Shown: positions 8,301-16,239 of the stretch, in pieces
Numbering within the stretch: the first letter of the stretch is position 1
How the letters are laid out: each line of letters opens with the position of its first letter
NCBI GenBank assembly: GCA_022508735.1
Contig: JAFLUQ010000004.1
Coordinates: 1 to 39,069 of the forward strand
Length of the DNA stretch: 39,069 nucleotides
Reading direction: 5' to 3'
Source of the DNA: Oscillospiraceae bacterium
GTDB lineage: Bacteria; Bacillota; Clostridia; UMGS1883
The notes under the pieces: generated by a model
What the model saw: only the letters and a program-made list of their open reading frames with translations
Databases searched by the model: none
Told to the model about the DNA's origin: nothing
Program-made: the position numbers and the translations under genes

Positions 8301-9794
8301 ATCCTTAGAAGGCATTTCGAGCTGAGCGATCGTAGGATGCCATTCCACACCTCTCCATGTGAGATAGATGTGATCAGGGTCGCTTTCAAGAATAACAGGG
8401 TTGGGATATGTTGTATTCTTCTCCGTAGCGAGTCTGTGCTCCTCACCAAAGGTAGTAATATCATAGGCCTCCTTAGAGACTCTGTAGTAGAAGCAGGGTT
8501 CGTCGGTATGACGGGAGTAGAATATCATAATCTTATGGTCGGGGAGTTCGAGGAAGGTGGGGTTGTTATGGTCGTCGGGCTGCAGATTGCTGCGGACGAG
8601 TACTTCCTCGTAGTCGCCGGTAAGATTGTCATACTGTGTAGCTCTTACGTTACCTACGTTATCTATGTAGCCAATATAAGTGTAGTTCACGCCGTCACCC
8701 TTAACAGTAAGCGTTCTGGGATCGGCGAACCAGCAGGTGGCTCCGTCGGCGATAACGCTGCCGGTAATACCTGCGCCGTCAAATTTATTATACATGATCG
8801 TAATTACGTTGTCACTTCCTGCCTTAGGAGTTATAGTGAGGGTAGAATCCTTTTCACTATAGGTGTAGATGTCATCGCCGATTTTAATAGGCGCTGTGCT
8901 CTGGGGAACATATGTGAAGCTTTCTCCAACGGTAGCGAGAACCTCCTTATCATCCACACCGGAGGGGGTGCCGTCGGAAAGCACGGTCTTAACCGTCACC
9001 TTAACTACCTTTTCACTGTCAACATTAGCAGAGATCTTAAGTCCCTGAAGAGCCATAGCGGCATACTGGTTATTCCACTGAGGAATATTTGCGCTGATGC
9101 TGCCAAAGCCATTTATGCTGTCGATAGTCTCAGTTGTGATGACTTCAAATTCACCGTTTTTATCACTGTCATAGCTGTAGGTAACAGTATATGTTCCATC
9201 AGCAGCCTTTACCGCCTCAATGCGGAAAGGTACACCGCGCATACCGAGAACCTTGCTGCGATCATGGCTTACAAGAGCATATGCTGTACCGTTCACGCCG
9301 CCGATATCCATACCGGCATTCTGCACGCCGCCTGAGGTCGCGCTTCCCGCGTCAGTATAAACTGTGGCAAACTCTTTGCCGTCGACGTCAAGGAAATGCC
9401 ATCTCTGATACAAATCAGAGGCTTCCTGCGTTGCATAAGTGTACTCGATAACGATTTTATCGCTACCGGCGGTTATGGCGCCATCATCAAAGGTCGCAAC
9501 CTTTGTTTCGTCAGTTCCGTTTGCCCTTGCGCCTGTGCGGAAGAACATGAGTCCCGCAACACCCCATGGCGCAACGTTCCATGCGCCACCTGTGCTCCAC
9601 TGGGAACTGAACAGGGCACCACCCTCGTTGGCAGACCAGCCATAATCGGCAAGCTGGATATCGCCATGAGTGGCGGTGTCAATTTCGGCCGCGTCAAAGA
9701 CCACTGTTTCCTCAACAGCCGCAAATGCGTTAAGCACCGGGCATATTGAAAGAATCATTGCCAAGGCCACGACCAGGGAAATAAATTTTTTCAT
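5322..9794 (-). CDS. Giant secreted BNR_4 beta-propeller/LamG multidomain protein
   Basis: 1490 residues with a signal peptide (MKKFISLVVALAMILSICP, cleavage near 25). Order: a jelly-roll-like domain (about 27-258); a small beta domain (260-337); a BNR_4-type seven-bladed propeller (about 345-775) with the DDHNNP motif (H409) and YSRH (H429); a LamG-like domain (785-950); an atrophied Ig-like domain (955-1033); a second LamG domain (1040-1262); and a C-terminal region (about 1268-1490) shared with the PI-PLC protein at 26003. BNR_4 propellers include PL24/PL25 ulvan lyases and other uronic-acid-acting enzymes, in which paired histidines are catalytic; a polysaccharide substrate is likely but not identified. 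There is no LPXTG, SLH or membrane anchor. RBS AAGGAGAG, start ATG. Confidence 0.8.
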   Translation of the reverse strand: MKKFISLVVALAMILSICPVLNAFAAVEETVVFDAAEIDTATHGDIQLADYGWSANEGGALFSSQWSTGGAWNVAPWGVAGLMFFRTGARANGTDETKVATFDDGAITAGSDKIVIEYTYATQEASDLYQRWHFLDVDGKEFATVYTDAGSATSGGVQNAGMDIGGVNGTAYALVSHDRSKVLGMRGVPFRIEAVKAADGTYTVTYSYDSDKNGEFEVITTETIDSINGFGSISANIPQWNNQYAAMALQGLKISANVDSEKVVKVTVKTVLSDGTPSGVDDKEVLATVGESFTYVPQSTAPIKIGDDIYTYSEKDSTLTITPKAGSDNVITIMYNKFDGAGITGSVIADGATCWFADPRTLTVKGDGVNYTYIGYIDNVGNVRATQYDNLTGDYEEVLVRSNLQPDDHNNPTFLELPDHKIMIFYSRHTDEPCFYYRVSKEAYDITTFGEEHRLATEKNTTYPNPVILESDPDHIYLTWRGVEWHPTIAQLEMPSKDNGFTTKFTWGPRQIVQSTLGSNIRPYAKYASNGKDKIWLTYTGTHPDNVGTNPIYCNYISIPELKLYDMKGNELSDLKSSNVYTVSGNETDPNYVVDRTANYRDWVWEIALDERVEGENKVEFPVIAMVKIDGSKKVHNYYYATYTGSGWNIFDLPDPSFNTFFHQTPATENCYSGGMSIDKADPHIVYASIPVDGAFGRIWEIVKWTLNDSYTDLADEEFITKDSMKDNARPYVSNGSEEGDLRLTWFNGDYYYWIHSNQHGGLGYPVQMMTTTELKELPVVNKFDGVDEEIYGVGDGVTATAPITAGKEFTISLELLQSDMAAEGTLLKSGNLKIDLEKQTVDNTHNYAAVAPKLTVGSVVEKSQNLFSDSAWYFSLGGTGGTKGQSSLGWINYTITYDGSELVTYVNGLIDATMQNVNVSLGDTVTLGGEGMITNLRSADVAFTQAEVRAAAEEFDEDSVDTINGLSIPSETVTDLVLPTKTADGKTVTWTVDGDGVMDATGAVTRDGEDHVVTLTASAGDSTKVFTVTVLAKVDVMDENLMFYYDFNNVDGNIVPDVSGNGLDAEVKGSKANFDNGKLDLTANTADGWDTNGYLNVPHDFLKGVRSYTVVQKISGGTDRQDPRLYDFGMNSGNSMFTRLNTRDGNRYQAGVKYAGGTTLMVQGGAYLSGEYWLVTSYNAATKTTTVYTVDSDNNIVTQATGTNVTYQAYQIAGATDRNLIGRGQWYTDTANRGNNQDFNGTIDNFMFFNTALSEDEIKEVTATIPAPIVSLGWDDEAEDFTIDFTYSGDSVKVYKNGDKENPVVGELNGESGVAFSTADTNASYQAVGVTDEVESKATAVVSVYSLVAQAVADFAAKNADTVIKEDQLVKAMEVLNNGGIYLTNRKLTAEAELLMTLTDNDDTITIDLKAEVYNAGVRFADTIKYASDKESDIKSGVTVSNDGKTITIGDAMALEAVIYLEDVEFVLEVEEAAADETVAGELDFIEEV

Positions 9795-9832
9795 GTAGTC
9801 TCTCTCCTTTTTTGATAAAATTACATAATATA

Positions 9833-9861
9833 ATTTTACACTATTATTCTTTTTTTGTCAA
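9833..9861 (-). promoter_or_regulatory. Sigma-A promoter of the BNR_4/LamG gene
   Basis: On the minus strand: TTGACA (9861-9856), 17-bp spacer, TAAAAT (9838-9833). The leader is about 35 bases. The stretch between this and the recA terminator (9862-9946) is AT-rich and shows nothing else. Confidence 0.8.
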
Positions 9862-9946
9862 GCATTATTTGTTGATTTTGCACAAATATTCTCGCACATG
9901 AGCCTTTCGCACTTACCTCTTTATTTTGTAAACTTTTTTTCACAAA

Positions 9947-9977
9947 ATAACCCCTTTGTTTTTCACAAAGGGGTTAT
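9947..9977 (-). terminator. Intrinsic terminator after recA
   Basis: ATAACCCCTTTGT pairs with ACAAAGGGGTTAT around a five-base loop, 16 bases after the recA stop, followed on the minus strand by TTTTGTG. Confidence 0.85.
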
Positions 9978-9993
9978 AAAAGCAATTATCTTT

Positions 9994-11070
9994 CTACTCC
10001 TCATCGCCCTCCGACGAAGATGGGATACCATAGGTCACCTCGGCTATCTTCATGCGTACAAGGCTGTCTATCATCTGAGTGAATTCGGGGTTTTCCTCCA
10101 TGTACTTACGAACGTTGTCGCGGCCCTGCCCGAGACGGTTGCCCTCATAGCTGAACCACGCTCCGCTGCGCTTTATTATGCCGAGCTCCTCGGCCACGTC
10201 AAGTATGCAGCCTTCTTGGCTGATGCCTTTGCCGTAGATTATGTCGAACTCCGCCTCCTTAAAGGGGGGCGCCACCTTATTTTTAACGACCTTAGCCCGG
10301 GTTCGGTTACCGATGAACTCAGCACCGTTCTTAATGGCGTCTATCCTTCTTATGTCAAGCCTTACCGAAGCATAGAACTTGAGAGCCCGGCCGCCGGCAG
10401 TGGTCTCGGGGTTGCCGTACATAACGCCGATCTTCTCACGGAGCTGATTTATGAAAATACAAACGGTGTTGCTCTTGTTAACCACACCTGCCAGCTTACG
10501 GAGAGCCTTGCTCATAAGACGGGCCTGAAGGCCCACATGAGAGTCGCCCATCTCGCCCTCGATCTCGGCCTGGGGCACCAGTGCGGCAACCGAGTCAACG
10601 ACTATAACATCCAGCGCACCGCTGCGGCACAGAGCCTCGGTTATTTCAAGGGCCTGCTCACCGGTATCGGGCTGAGAAACTATGAGGCTGTCAACGTCCA
10701 CGCCTATAGCCGCGGCGTAAACAGGGTCAAGGGCGTGCTCAGCATCTATAAAGGCCGCCTCTCCGCCGCGCTTCTGTGCCTCGGCCACCACATGAAGGGC
10801 GACCGTGGTCTTACCGCTGGACTCAGGGCCGTAAATTTCGATTATTCTGCCACGGGGAACGCCGCCGATACCGAGCGCCAGATCCAGACTCATGGCGCCG
10901 GTGGGGATCGCGTCCACATTCAGGCGCGGAGTCGCGCCAAGGCGCATAACGCTGCCCTTGCCGTATTGCTTCTCTATCTGGCCCATAGCGAGAGTAAGGG
11001 CCTCCTTTTTAGCTTCAGCCTCCTGTATGTCAACGACAGGGGCAATTTTTTTCTTATCATCTTTAGCCAT
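9994..11070 (-). CDS. recA: Recombinase A
   Basis: 358 residues, full length for RecA. It forms ATP-dependent filaments on single-stranded DNA for homologous recombination and triggers LexA self-cleavage in the SOS response. Walker A is GPESSGKT (81-88), and the loop region GGRALKFYASVRLDIRR is typical. The C-terminus is acidic (SSSEGDEE). The start ATG follows AAGGAGGAAG. It has its own perfect promoter with a LexA box over the expected start site, and follows thiI and the cinA C-domain on the same strand. Linkage of cinA and recA is common in bacteria. Confidence 0.98.
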   Translation of the reverse strand: MAKDDKKKIAPVVDIQEAEAKKEALTLAMGQIEKQYGKGSVMRLGATPRLNVDAIPTGAMSLDLALGIGGVPRGRIIEIYGPESSGKTTVALHVVAEAQKRGGEAAFIDAEHALDPVYAAAIGVDVDSLIVSQPDTGEQALEITEALCRSGALDVIVVDSVAALVPQAEIEGEMGDSHVGLQARLMSKALRKLAGVVNKSNTVCIFINQLREKIGVMYGNPETTAGGRALKFYASVRLDIRRIDAIKNGAEFIGNRTRAKVVKNKVAPPFKEAEFDIIYGKGISQEGCILDVAEELGIIKRSGAWFSYEGNRLGQGRDNVRKYMEENPEFTQMIDSLVRMKIAEVTYGIPSSSEGDEE

Positions 11071-11098
11071 TTTTATCTTCCTCCTTTTGTTTACTTAG

Positions 11099-11112
11099 CG
11101 AACATCTGTTCT
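11099..11112. promoter_or_regulatory. LexA (SOS) box of recA
   Basis: CGAACATCTGTTCT matches the Gram-positive LexA/DinR consensus CGAACnnnnGTTCG at all but the outermost position. It sits immediately downstream of the -10 element, over the expected start of recA transcription, where LexA would block initiation. Confidence 0.85.
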
Positions 11113-11113
11113 C

Positions 11114-11142
11114 ATTATATAACGAATTGTCCGATTTGTCAA
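11114..11142 (-). promoter_or_regulatory. Consensus sigma-A promoter of recA
   Basis: On the minus strand: TTGACA (11142-11137), 17-bp spacer, TATAAT (11119-11114); both hexamers are perfect. Strong promoter held in check by the adjoining LexA box. Confidence 0.92.
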
Positions 11143-11150
11143 TAATTTTT

Positions 11151-11633
11151 TTATATTTTATTTGAAGTGAGCCTGAGAGCCGCAAGCACGGTCTGCTTTC
11201 GTATTTCGTCGCGGCTTCCGCTTAGGTTCAGCTTTTCGGCCCAAGCGCCGCTCTCTGTAGATATACCCACATACACAAGACCAACCGGCTTTTCTGGAGT
11301 TCCGCCGCCGGGCCCGGCTATGCCGGTGACCGCAACGGCTATATCGGCTCCGCTCACCTTGCGCGCTCCCTCGGCCATTTCACGGGCAGTCTCGGGGCTC
11401 ACGGCCCCGTGCGAGAGAAGCGTATCGTGCCGCACGCCTAAAAGCTTCTCCTTTGCCTCGTTGGCATAGGTTATAAAGCCAAAGCCGTATACCTCGCTGG
11501 CACCGGGTACGCTCGTTAAACTCCCGCCTATCATGCCGCCGGTACAGCTTTCTGCGGTAGCCACGGTTTTGCGTTTTTCAGCCAACAGATCGACTAAATG
11601 TTTAGCCGAGGAAATGATCTCCTCATTTATCAT
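11151..11633 (-). CDS. CinA C-terminal domain protein (nicotinamide-nucleotide amidase, PncC-like)
   Basis: 160 residues from the ATG at 11633 (GAGTGAGG lies upstream); an upstream in-frame TTG at 11660 would overlap thiI and lacks a ribosome binding site. It contains the PncC motifs ESCTGG, VSPETAREMA and TGIAGPGGGTPEKPVG. Stand-alone proteins of this length hydrolyse nicotinamide mononucleotide to nicotinate mononucleotide in NAD recycling. The N-terminal molybdopterin-binding half of full CinA is absent; this is a normal short form rather than a truncation. It lies between thiI and recA. Confidence 0.9.
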   Translation of the reverse strand: MINEEIISSAKHLVDLLAEKRKTVATAESCTGGMIGGSLTSVPGASEVYGFGFITYANEAKEKLLGVRHDTLLSHGAVSPETAREMAEGARKVSGADIAVAVTGIAGPGGGTPEKPVGLVYVGISTESGAWAEKLNLSGSRDEIRKQTVLAALRLTSNKI

Positions 11634-11649
11634 TCCTAAATCCTCACTC

Positions 11650-12828
11650 CTAACCTTCAATCAACACCCATTCCGTCTCATCCACGGCCTTGTTGACCCA
11701 ATATTCCATATCTATCTTGCTTTGACTCTGGAGGACCTTGCCGAGCACGGGCTTTGTGGTCGGATGCTTAGGTACGAACACCGTACAGCAGTCCTCATAT
11801 GGCAAAATAGAGGTCTCAAAAGTGCCTATCTTTCTGGCAACGGAAACGATCTCGTCCTTGTCCATACCCACCAGCGGGCGGAACACAGGAAGATCCTTAA
11901 CAGCCTCATTTGTCACGCCGAGGGCGTGGATAGTCTGGCTGGCAACCTGCCCCAGGCTCTCGCCGGTTATCAGGGCAAGACTCTTGCTCTTTTTGGCCAG
12001 CCGCTCGGCTACCATCATCATCATGCGGCGCATTATGAGGGTCAGATGCTCCTCGGGGCAGTTGTCGCGAATAGCGAGCTGTTGCTCGGTAAAGGGAACG
12101 ATATACAGGCTGTACTTCCCTGTGTATCCCGCCAATATCCGCCCCAGCTCAATAACCTTTTCCTTGGCCAGATCGCTTGTATAGGGCGGGCTGAAAAAGT
12201 GAACAGCGTTCAGCTCAACGCCGCGCTTTGCCAGCATATAACCCGCAACGGGGCTGTCTATGCCTCCGCTGAGGAGCAGCGTGGCCCGGCCGTTGCTGCC
12301 GGTGGGCATACCTCCCGGCCCGGCGACGCGGGCAATGTCGGCATATACATAGGCCTCGTTTTCGCGTATCTCCACGCGGACTATGGTCCCCGGCTCGGCG
12401 ACGTTCACCTTAAGGTGACGGCTTCTGCGAAGCACCGCGCCGCCCATCTCGCGGCTTATGGCCGGAGAGTCAAAGGGGAACTTTTTGTCGCTGCGCTTGG
12501 CCTCTACCTTGAAGGTATCCACCAGCTCCATATACGGAGCCAGATACTCCGGGCCTTCCTTTAATATAACGTCCATGTCCTTCGGGAAAACTCCGGCACG
12601 GGCAATGAACACTATGCCGAATATCTTCTGAAGGCGGGCTATTATGTCGTCAACGTCAGCTCCATCGTCGGGCTCAACATAGGTTATGGCCTGAGATTTG
12701 CGCACGCTCTTGAAGCTGTCTTTAGGCAGAGCCTTTTTTATGTTGCCGATGAGCAGGTCCTCAAAGCGGCTGCGGTTCAGGCCCTTGAGAATGATCTCAC
12801 CGTATTTTATCAGGATTATTTCTCTCAT
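11650..12828 (-). CDS. thiI: tRNA 4-thiouridine sulfurtransferase ThiI
   Basis: 392 residues. Order: ferredoxin-like domain and THUMP domain (about 1-165), then a PP-loop pyrophosphatase domain with SGGIDSP (187-193), and the DCC motif near residue 345. It adenylates U8 of tRNA and transfers sulfur to make s4U, and can supply thiazole synthesis. There is no C-terminal rhodanese domain, as usual in Firmicutes, so the sulfur comes from a dedicated cysteine desulfurase; that gene is directly upstream with one base between. Start ATG just after the nifS stop. Confidence 0.95.
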   Translation of the reverse strand: MREIILIKYGEIILKGLNRSRFEDLLIGNIKKALPKDSFKSVRKSQAITYVEPDDGADVDDIIARLQKIFGIVFIARAGVFPKDMDVILKEGPEYLAPYMELVDTFKVEAKRSDKKFPFDSPAISREMGGAVLRRSRHLKVNVAEPGTIVRVEIRENEAYVYADIARVAGPGGMPTGSNGRATLLLSGGIDSPVAGYMLAKRGVELNAVHFFSPPYTSDLAKEKVIELGRILAGYTGKYSLYIVPFTEQQLAIRDNCPEEHLTLIMRRMMMMVAERLAKKSKSLALITGESLGQVASQTIHALGVTNEAVKDLPVFRPLVGMDKDEIVSVARKIGTFETSILPYEDCCTVFVPKHPTTKPVLGKVLQSQSKIDMEYWVNKAVDETEWVLIEG

Positions 12829-12829
12829 T

Positions 12830-13936
12830 TTATCTTCTCCATTTCTCGGCAGCCTCTTTTACAGCTGCAACCGTCGCCTCAATTTCAGCCTCGGTGTTAT
12901 AGCGCGACAAACTGAACCGGACTGAATTGTCAGCCATAGCGCCCATAGCTTTAAGCACATGACTGCCGCCGGATTTAGCCGAGGCGCAGGCGCTGCCGCT
13001 GGATACGCCTATCCCGGCCGAATTCAGGGCGTTCAGCATGACCTCGCTGCGTATACCCTCAAAGGATATATTAAGGATATATGGGCTTTCGTTTTCACCG
13101 CCGTTATGCACTGTGCCGGGTATCTTCAGAACTTCTTCCATAAGTCGGGCCTTGAGCGCCGGAACATGCTCCCCGCCAGACTTCATCAGCTCCGCCGCCA
13201 TGGCAAGGCCGGCAATGGCCGGGAGGTTTTCTGTGCCGCTTCTGAGGCCTCTTTCCTGACCGCCTCCATAGACCGTTTCTTTAAGCGTCACGCCCTTTCG
13301 AACGTAAAGCGCGCCGATCCCCCGTGGGCCGTGTATTTTATGGCCGCTGATGCTGACCATGTCTACGCCCCAGCGGGCGAAATTCAGCGGTATGTGCCCA
13401 AAGGCCTGCACCGCGTCGGTGTGTAGGAGGGCCCTCGGCGCGGCCTTTTGCAGGATAGGCTTTATTTTATCCACCGGCATTATGGCTCCGGTCTCGTTGT
13501 TCACGGCCATGACCGACACGAGGCAGGTCTCGGCGTTAATGGCTTCGCGGAAGGTCTCAAGGGGCACAACGCCGTCTTTTCCGGGATTGAGGTATACCAC
13601 CTCAAACCCCTGCTCGCCTAACCGCTTCATGCACTCCAGAACAGCCGGATGCTCCACGGCAGTGGTAACGACGCGCTTTCCCTTTTTTATGTTAGCGCCG
13701 CCCAGCACCGCTATATTATCGCTCTCGGTGCCGCCGGATGTGAAGTATACCTCATCGGGCTGCACGCCCATGGTTTTTGCCAGCCTTTTCCGGCAGTCCT
13801 CAAGGTGCTTCGCGGCCTCGGCTCCGAGCCTGTGGCGGCTCGACGGATTGCCGGGATAGTACGTCATGCAGTCCACCATTTCACGGACTACCTCCGGCGC
13901 GGTCAGGGTAGTTGCGCTATTATCCAAATAAATCAT
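12830..13936 (-). CDS. Cysteine desulfurase (NifS/IscS family), partner of ThiI
   Basis: 368 residues, a class V PLP aminotransferase fold. The PLP lysine is K200 in SISGHKIHG, the PLP-contacting histidine is in VEHPAVL, and the persulfide-forming cysteine is C317 in SSGSACAS. It converts cysteine to alanine and passes sulfur to acceptors. Position immediately before thiI, with ATGA overlap with the preceding flavoprotein gene, mirrors the NifZ-ThiI pair of Bacillus subtilis and suggests a tRNA-thiolation role rather than general Fe-S assembly (inference). Confidence 0.93.
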   Translation of the reverse strand: MIYLDNSATTLTAPEVVREMVDCMTYYPGNPSSRHRLGAEAAKHLEDCRKRLAKTMGVQPDEVYFTSGGTESDNIAVLGGANIKKGKRVVTTAVEHPAVLECMKRLGEQGFEVVYLNPGKDGVVPLETFREAINAETCLVSVMAVNNETGAIMPVDKIKPILQKAAPRALLHTDAVQAFGHIPLNFARWGVDMVSISGHKIHGPRGIGALYVRKGVTLKETVYGGGQERGLRSGTENLPAIAGLAMAAELMKSGGEHVPALKARLMEEVLKIPGTVHNGGENESPYILNISFEGIRSEVMLNALNSAGIGVSSGSACASAKSGGSHVLKAMGAMADNSVRFSLSRYNTEAEIEATVAAVKEAAEKWRR

Positions 13937-14448
13937 GTTTGATCCTTCTTTATTTTCTTATTGCGTACGATCTCAATGGCCTCTTTACCGGTCATGTGCT
14001 CGACGGTCATTTCCAGCATGCAGAGCCGATCATATTCCTTGTCTATTTCTGTATTCATATCTTCTTCGCTGCCCATAGGGTTATACCGCCGGGCAAGCAG
14101 CTCTATAGCGCGGCGCATTTCAGAGTCGTCGGTTATCTCGCGTATACGGCCGAATGCGATAACGCTGCGGAAAAGAGTTGTATACTTCTCCGGCACGACC
14201 TCGTCCTGAGCAATAACGCAGAATGAGGCCTTGTTACAATTTCGCACAGCATCCAGCTTGTGGCCGGACTTGGCACAGTGAAAATATATTTTTCCTCCAT
14301 TATATGTATAGCTCAGCGGCACGCCGTAGGGATAGCCTCCGTCGCCAAAAACGGACAGCACTCCCGAGGTGGCGCTCATGAGTATTTCCTCGGCGTCTGC
14401 ATCGGTAAGCTGCTGGGCCGAGCGCCGCATAGGGCGGAAGGTCGACAT
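13933..14448 (-). CDS. NimA-like pyridoxamine 5'-phosphate oxidase family flavoprotein
   Basis: 171 residues with the split-barrel flavin-binding fold. Typical motifs: an N-terminal MRR-xxxx-D segment, YPYGVPLSYTY, IYFHCAKSGHK, and FCVIAQDEVVPEKYTT, as in 5-nitroimidazole reductase-like (NimA) proteins. It probably binds FMN; the substrate cannot be told from sequence. Its stop overlaps the cysteine desulfurase start (ATGA), so they are coupled. It starts 12 bases after the ABC transporter gene. Confidence 0.87.
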   Translation of the reverse strand: MSTFRPMRRSAQQLTDADAEEILMSATSGVLSVFGDGGYPYGVPLSYTYNGGKIYFHCAKSGHKLDAVRNCNKASFCVIAQDEVVPEKYTTLFRSVIAFGRIREITDDSEMRRAIELLARRYNPMGSEEDMNTEIDKEYDRLCMLEMTVEHMTGKEAIEIVRNKKIKKDQT

Positions 14449-14460
14449 ACTGATCCCCTC

Positions 14461-16239
14461 CTAATTCAATTCATACTGGCTCGTACACAGTGAATAATAC
14501 GCGCCCTTCTTTGCCATGAGCTCTTCATGGGTACCGCTCTCGACTATTCTGCCGCCATCGATGTACATTATGCAGTCGGCTCCGCGGATAGTGGAGAGGC
14601 GGTGAGCGATAACAAAGCTTGTGCGTCCGGCAAGCAAGCGGTTAAGCCCCAGCTGAAGAGCCTGCTCGGTGCGGGTGTCGATAGACGAGGTGGCCTCGTC
14701 GAGGATAAGAATTCTCGGGTCAGCCAGAAGTGCGCGGGCAAAGCTGATGAGCTGGCGCTGGCCCACGCTCAGGCGGCTGCCGCGCTCGTTTACCTCGGTG
14801 TAGTATCCGTTTTCAAGGGTCTCGATAAACTCATGGGCGCAGACGGTCTTGGCCGCGGCGATAACCTCCTCGTCGGTGGCGTCAAGTCGGCCGTAGCGTA
14901 TGTTATCCATAACGGTGCCGCTGAAAATAAAGGTATCCTGCAGCATTACGCCCACCTGCGAGCGCAGGGAGTTAAGCGTATATTTTGTGATATTCTCGCC
15001 GTCAATGAGTATCTCGCCGCCCTGAATGTCGTAAAAGCGGCTGAGCAGATTGATTATCGTGGTCTTACCCGCGCCGGTGGGGCCTACGACGGCTATGGTC
15101 TGGCCCTTATCGGCCGAGAAGCTGAGTCCCTTAAGGATATCAACGCCCTCTTCATAGGCAAAGGTCACATTCTTAAAGTCAACACGGCCCTCAATGGGAG
15201 GCATTTCCACGGCTCCGGGCTTATCTGTCACAAGGGCGGGAGTATCCATCACCTCAAAAATGCGTTCAAGGTAGGCCGCTGTGTTGATGAGCTGATTGTA
15301 GTAGTTGCATAGCGACAGAACAGGCGTCCAGAACAGGTTTACATAACCCACAAAGGCCACCAGCGTACCGGCGGTTATCCCGCCGCCATTCAAAAGGTTC
15401 GCGCCGCCGATAAGGAACACGGCACAGGTGGTAATTGTGGATATAGTTTCAACCATGGGCCAGTTGCAGATGTCGATGATCTTTGCCTTCATATAGCTGG
15501 AGCGGACGTTTTCGCACTGGGTCTCAAATATCCGCTGATTTTCCTTTTCTCGGCTGAAGGACTGGGTAACCTTTATGCCGCAGATGCTCTCATGAATATA
15601 GGCGTTGAGGTTGCTCTGCTTGGCGCTGTAGTCCTGCCAGACGCGCCGCTGGCGGTTTTTCATGGCAAAGATTATGCCGCTGAAAACCACCACGCCGCAG
15701 AGCATGACAATACTCAGCTCAAGGCTGAGCGAGAACATCAGCAGCATCACGACGATAACCGTGAACAAATCGGTTATCAGGTTTATAAGTCCGCCGGTAA
15801 GGAGGTTATTTATGGAGTTAACATAGTTTATTACCCTCACCAATATCTTGCCGTGGGGGCGGCTGTCATAAAAGTCAAAGGGCAGCTCCTGCAAATGCTC
15901 GAATATATCCCTGCGCAAATTGGCAACGAGGTTCTGGCCCACGGTGGCCATGGCGCGCATGCGGAACTTCACGATTATGGCGTTGATAAGGTAGATAACA
16001 ACCAAAATTGCACCAAGAATCAGTATGCCGCGCATATCCCGCGCCGGGAGGCGCACGTCAATGGCCTCGCGGGTGATTATGGGCGCCAGCATATTCAGCA
16101 CGCTGGTCAGGAGCATAAGGCCGATGGTGAGCAGCATCAGCCACTTAAAGGGGATAAGATAGCGGGCCAGACGCTTAATATGGTCAAAGCTGAACTGACT
16201 TTCAAGTCTTTCGTCCACATCGAATTTATTTCTAGCCAT
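14461..16239 (-). CDS. ABC exporter half-transporter, subunit with catalytic NBD
   Basis: 592 residues: six transmembrane helices (about 30-330) fused to an ATPase domain (about 345-585). Walker A is GPTGAGKTT (386-394), Walker B ILILDE with the catalytic Glu at 515, and the switch His at 546. The signature motif is LSVGQ (490) rather than LSGGQ. Its start overlaps the previous gene by 8 bases, whose product has the complementary defect (Asp for the catalytic Glu). The two should form a heterodimer of the BmrCD/TM287-288 type with one degenerate ATP site. Substrate unknown; drug or lipid export is usual for the family. Confidence 0.92.
   Translation of the reverse strand: MARNKFDVDERLESQFSFDHIKRLARYLIPFKWLMLLTIGLMLLTSVLNMLAPIITREAIDVRLPARDMRGILILGAILVVIYLINAIIVKFRMRAMATVGQNLVANLRRDIFEHLQELPFDFYDSRPHGKILVRVINYVNSINNLLTGGLINLITDLFTVIVVMLLMFSLSLELSIVMLCGVVVFSGIIFAMKNRQRRVWQDYSAKQSNLNAYIHESICGIKVTQSFSREKENQRIFETQCENVRSSYMKAKIIDICNWPMVETISTITTCAVFLIGGANLLNGGGITAGTLVAFVGYVNLFWTPVLSLCNYYNQLINTAAYLERIFEVMDTPALVTDKPGAVEMPPIEGRVDFKNVTFAYEEGVDILKGLSFSADKGQTIAVVGPTGAGKTTIINLLSRFYDIQGGEILIDGENITKYTLNSLRSQVGVMLQDTFIFSGTVMDNIRYGRLDATDEEVIAAAKTVCAHEFIETLENGYYTEVNERGSRLSVGQRQLISFARALLADPRILILDEATSSIDTRTEQALQLGLNRLLAGRTSFVIAHRLSTIRGADCIMYIDGGRIVESGTHEELMAKKGAYYSLCTSQYELN

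Noticed and set aside
6495..9335. A 946-codon open frame antisense to the BNR_4/LamG gene
   Set aside because: It mirrors the real gene in the opposite frame, has no ribosome binding site or domain pattern, and follows from the codon bias of the minus-strand gene.
9898..11145. Long plus-strand open frame over recA
   Set aside because: Antisense shadow of recA, spanning its terminator and promoter; no protein family resemblance.
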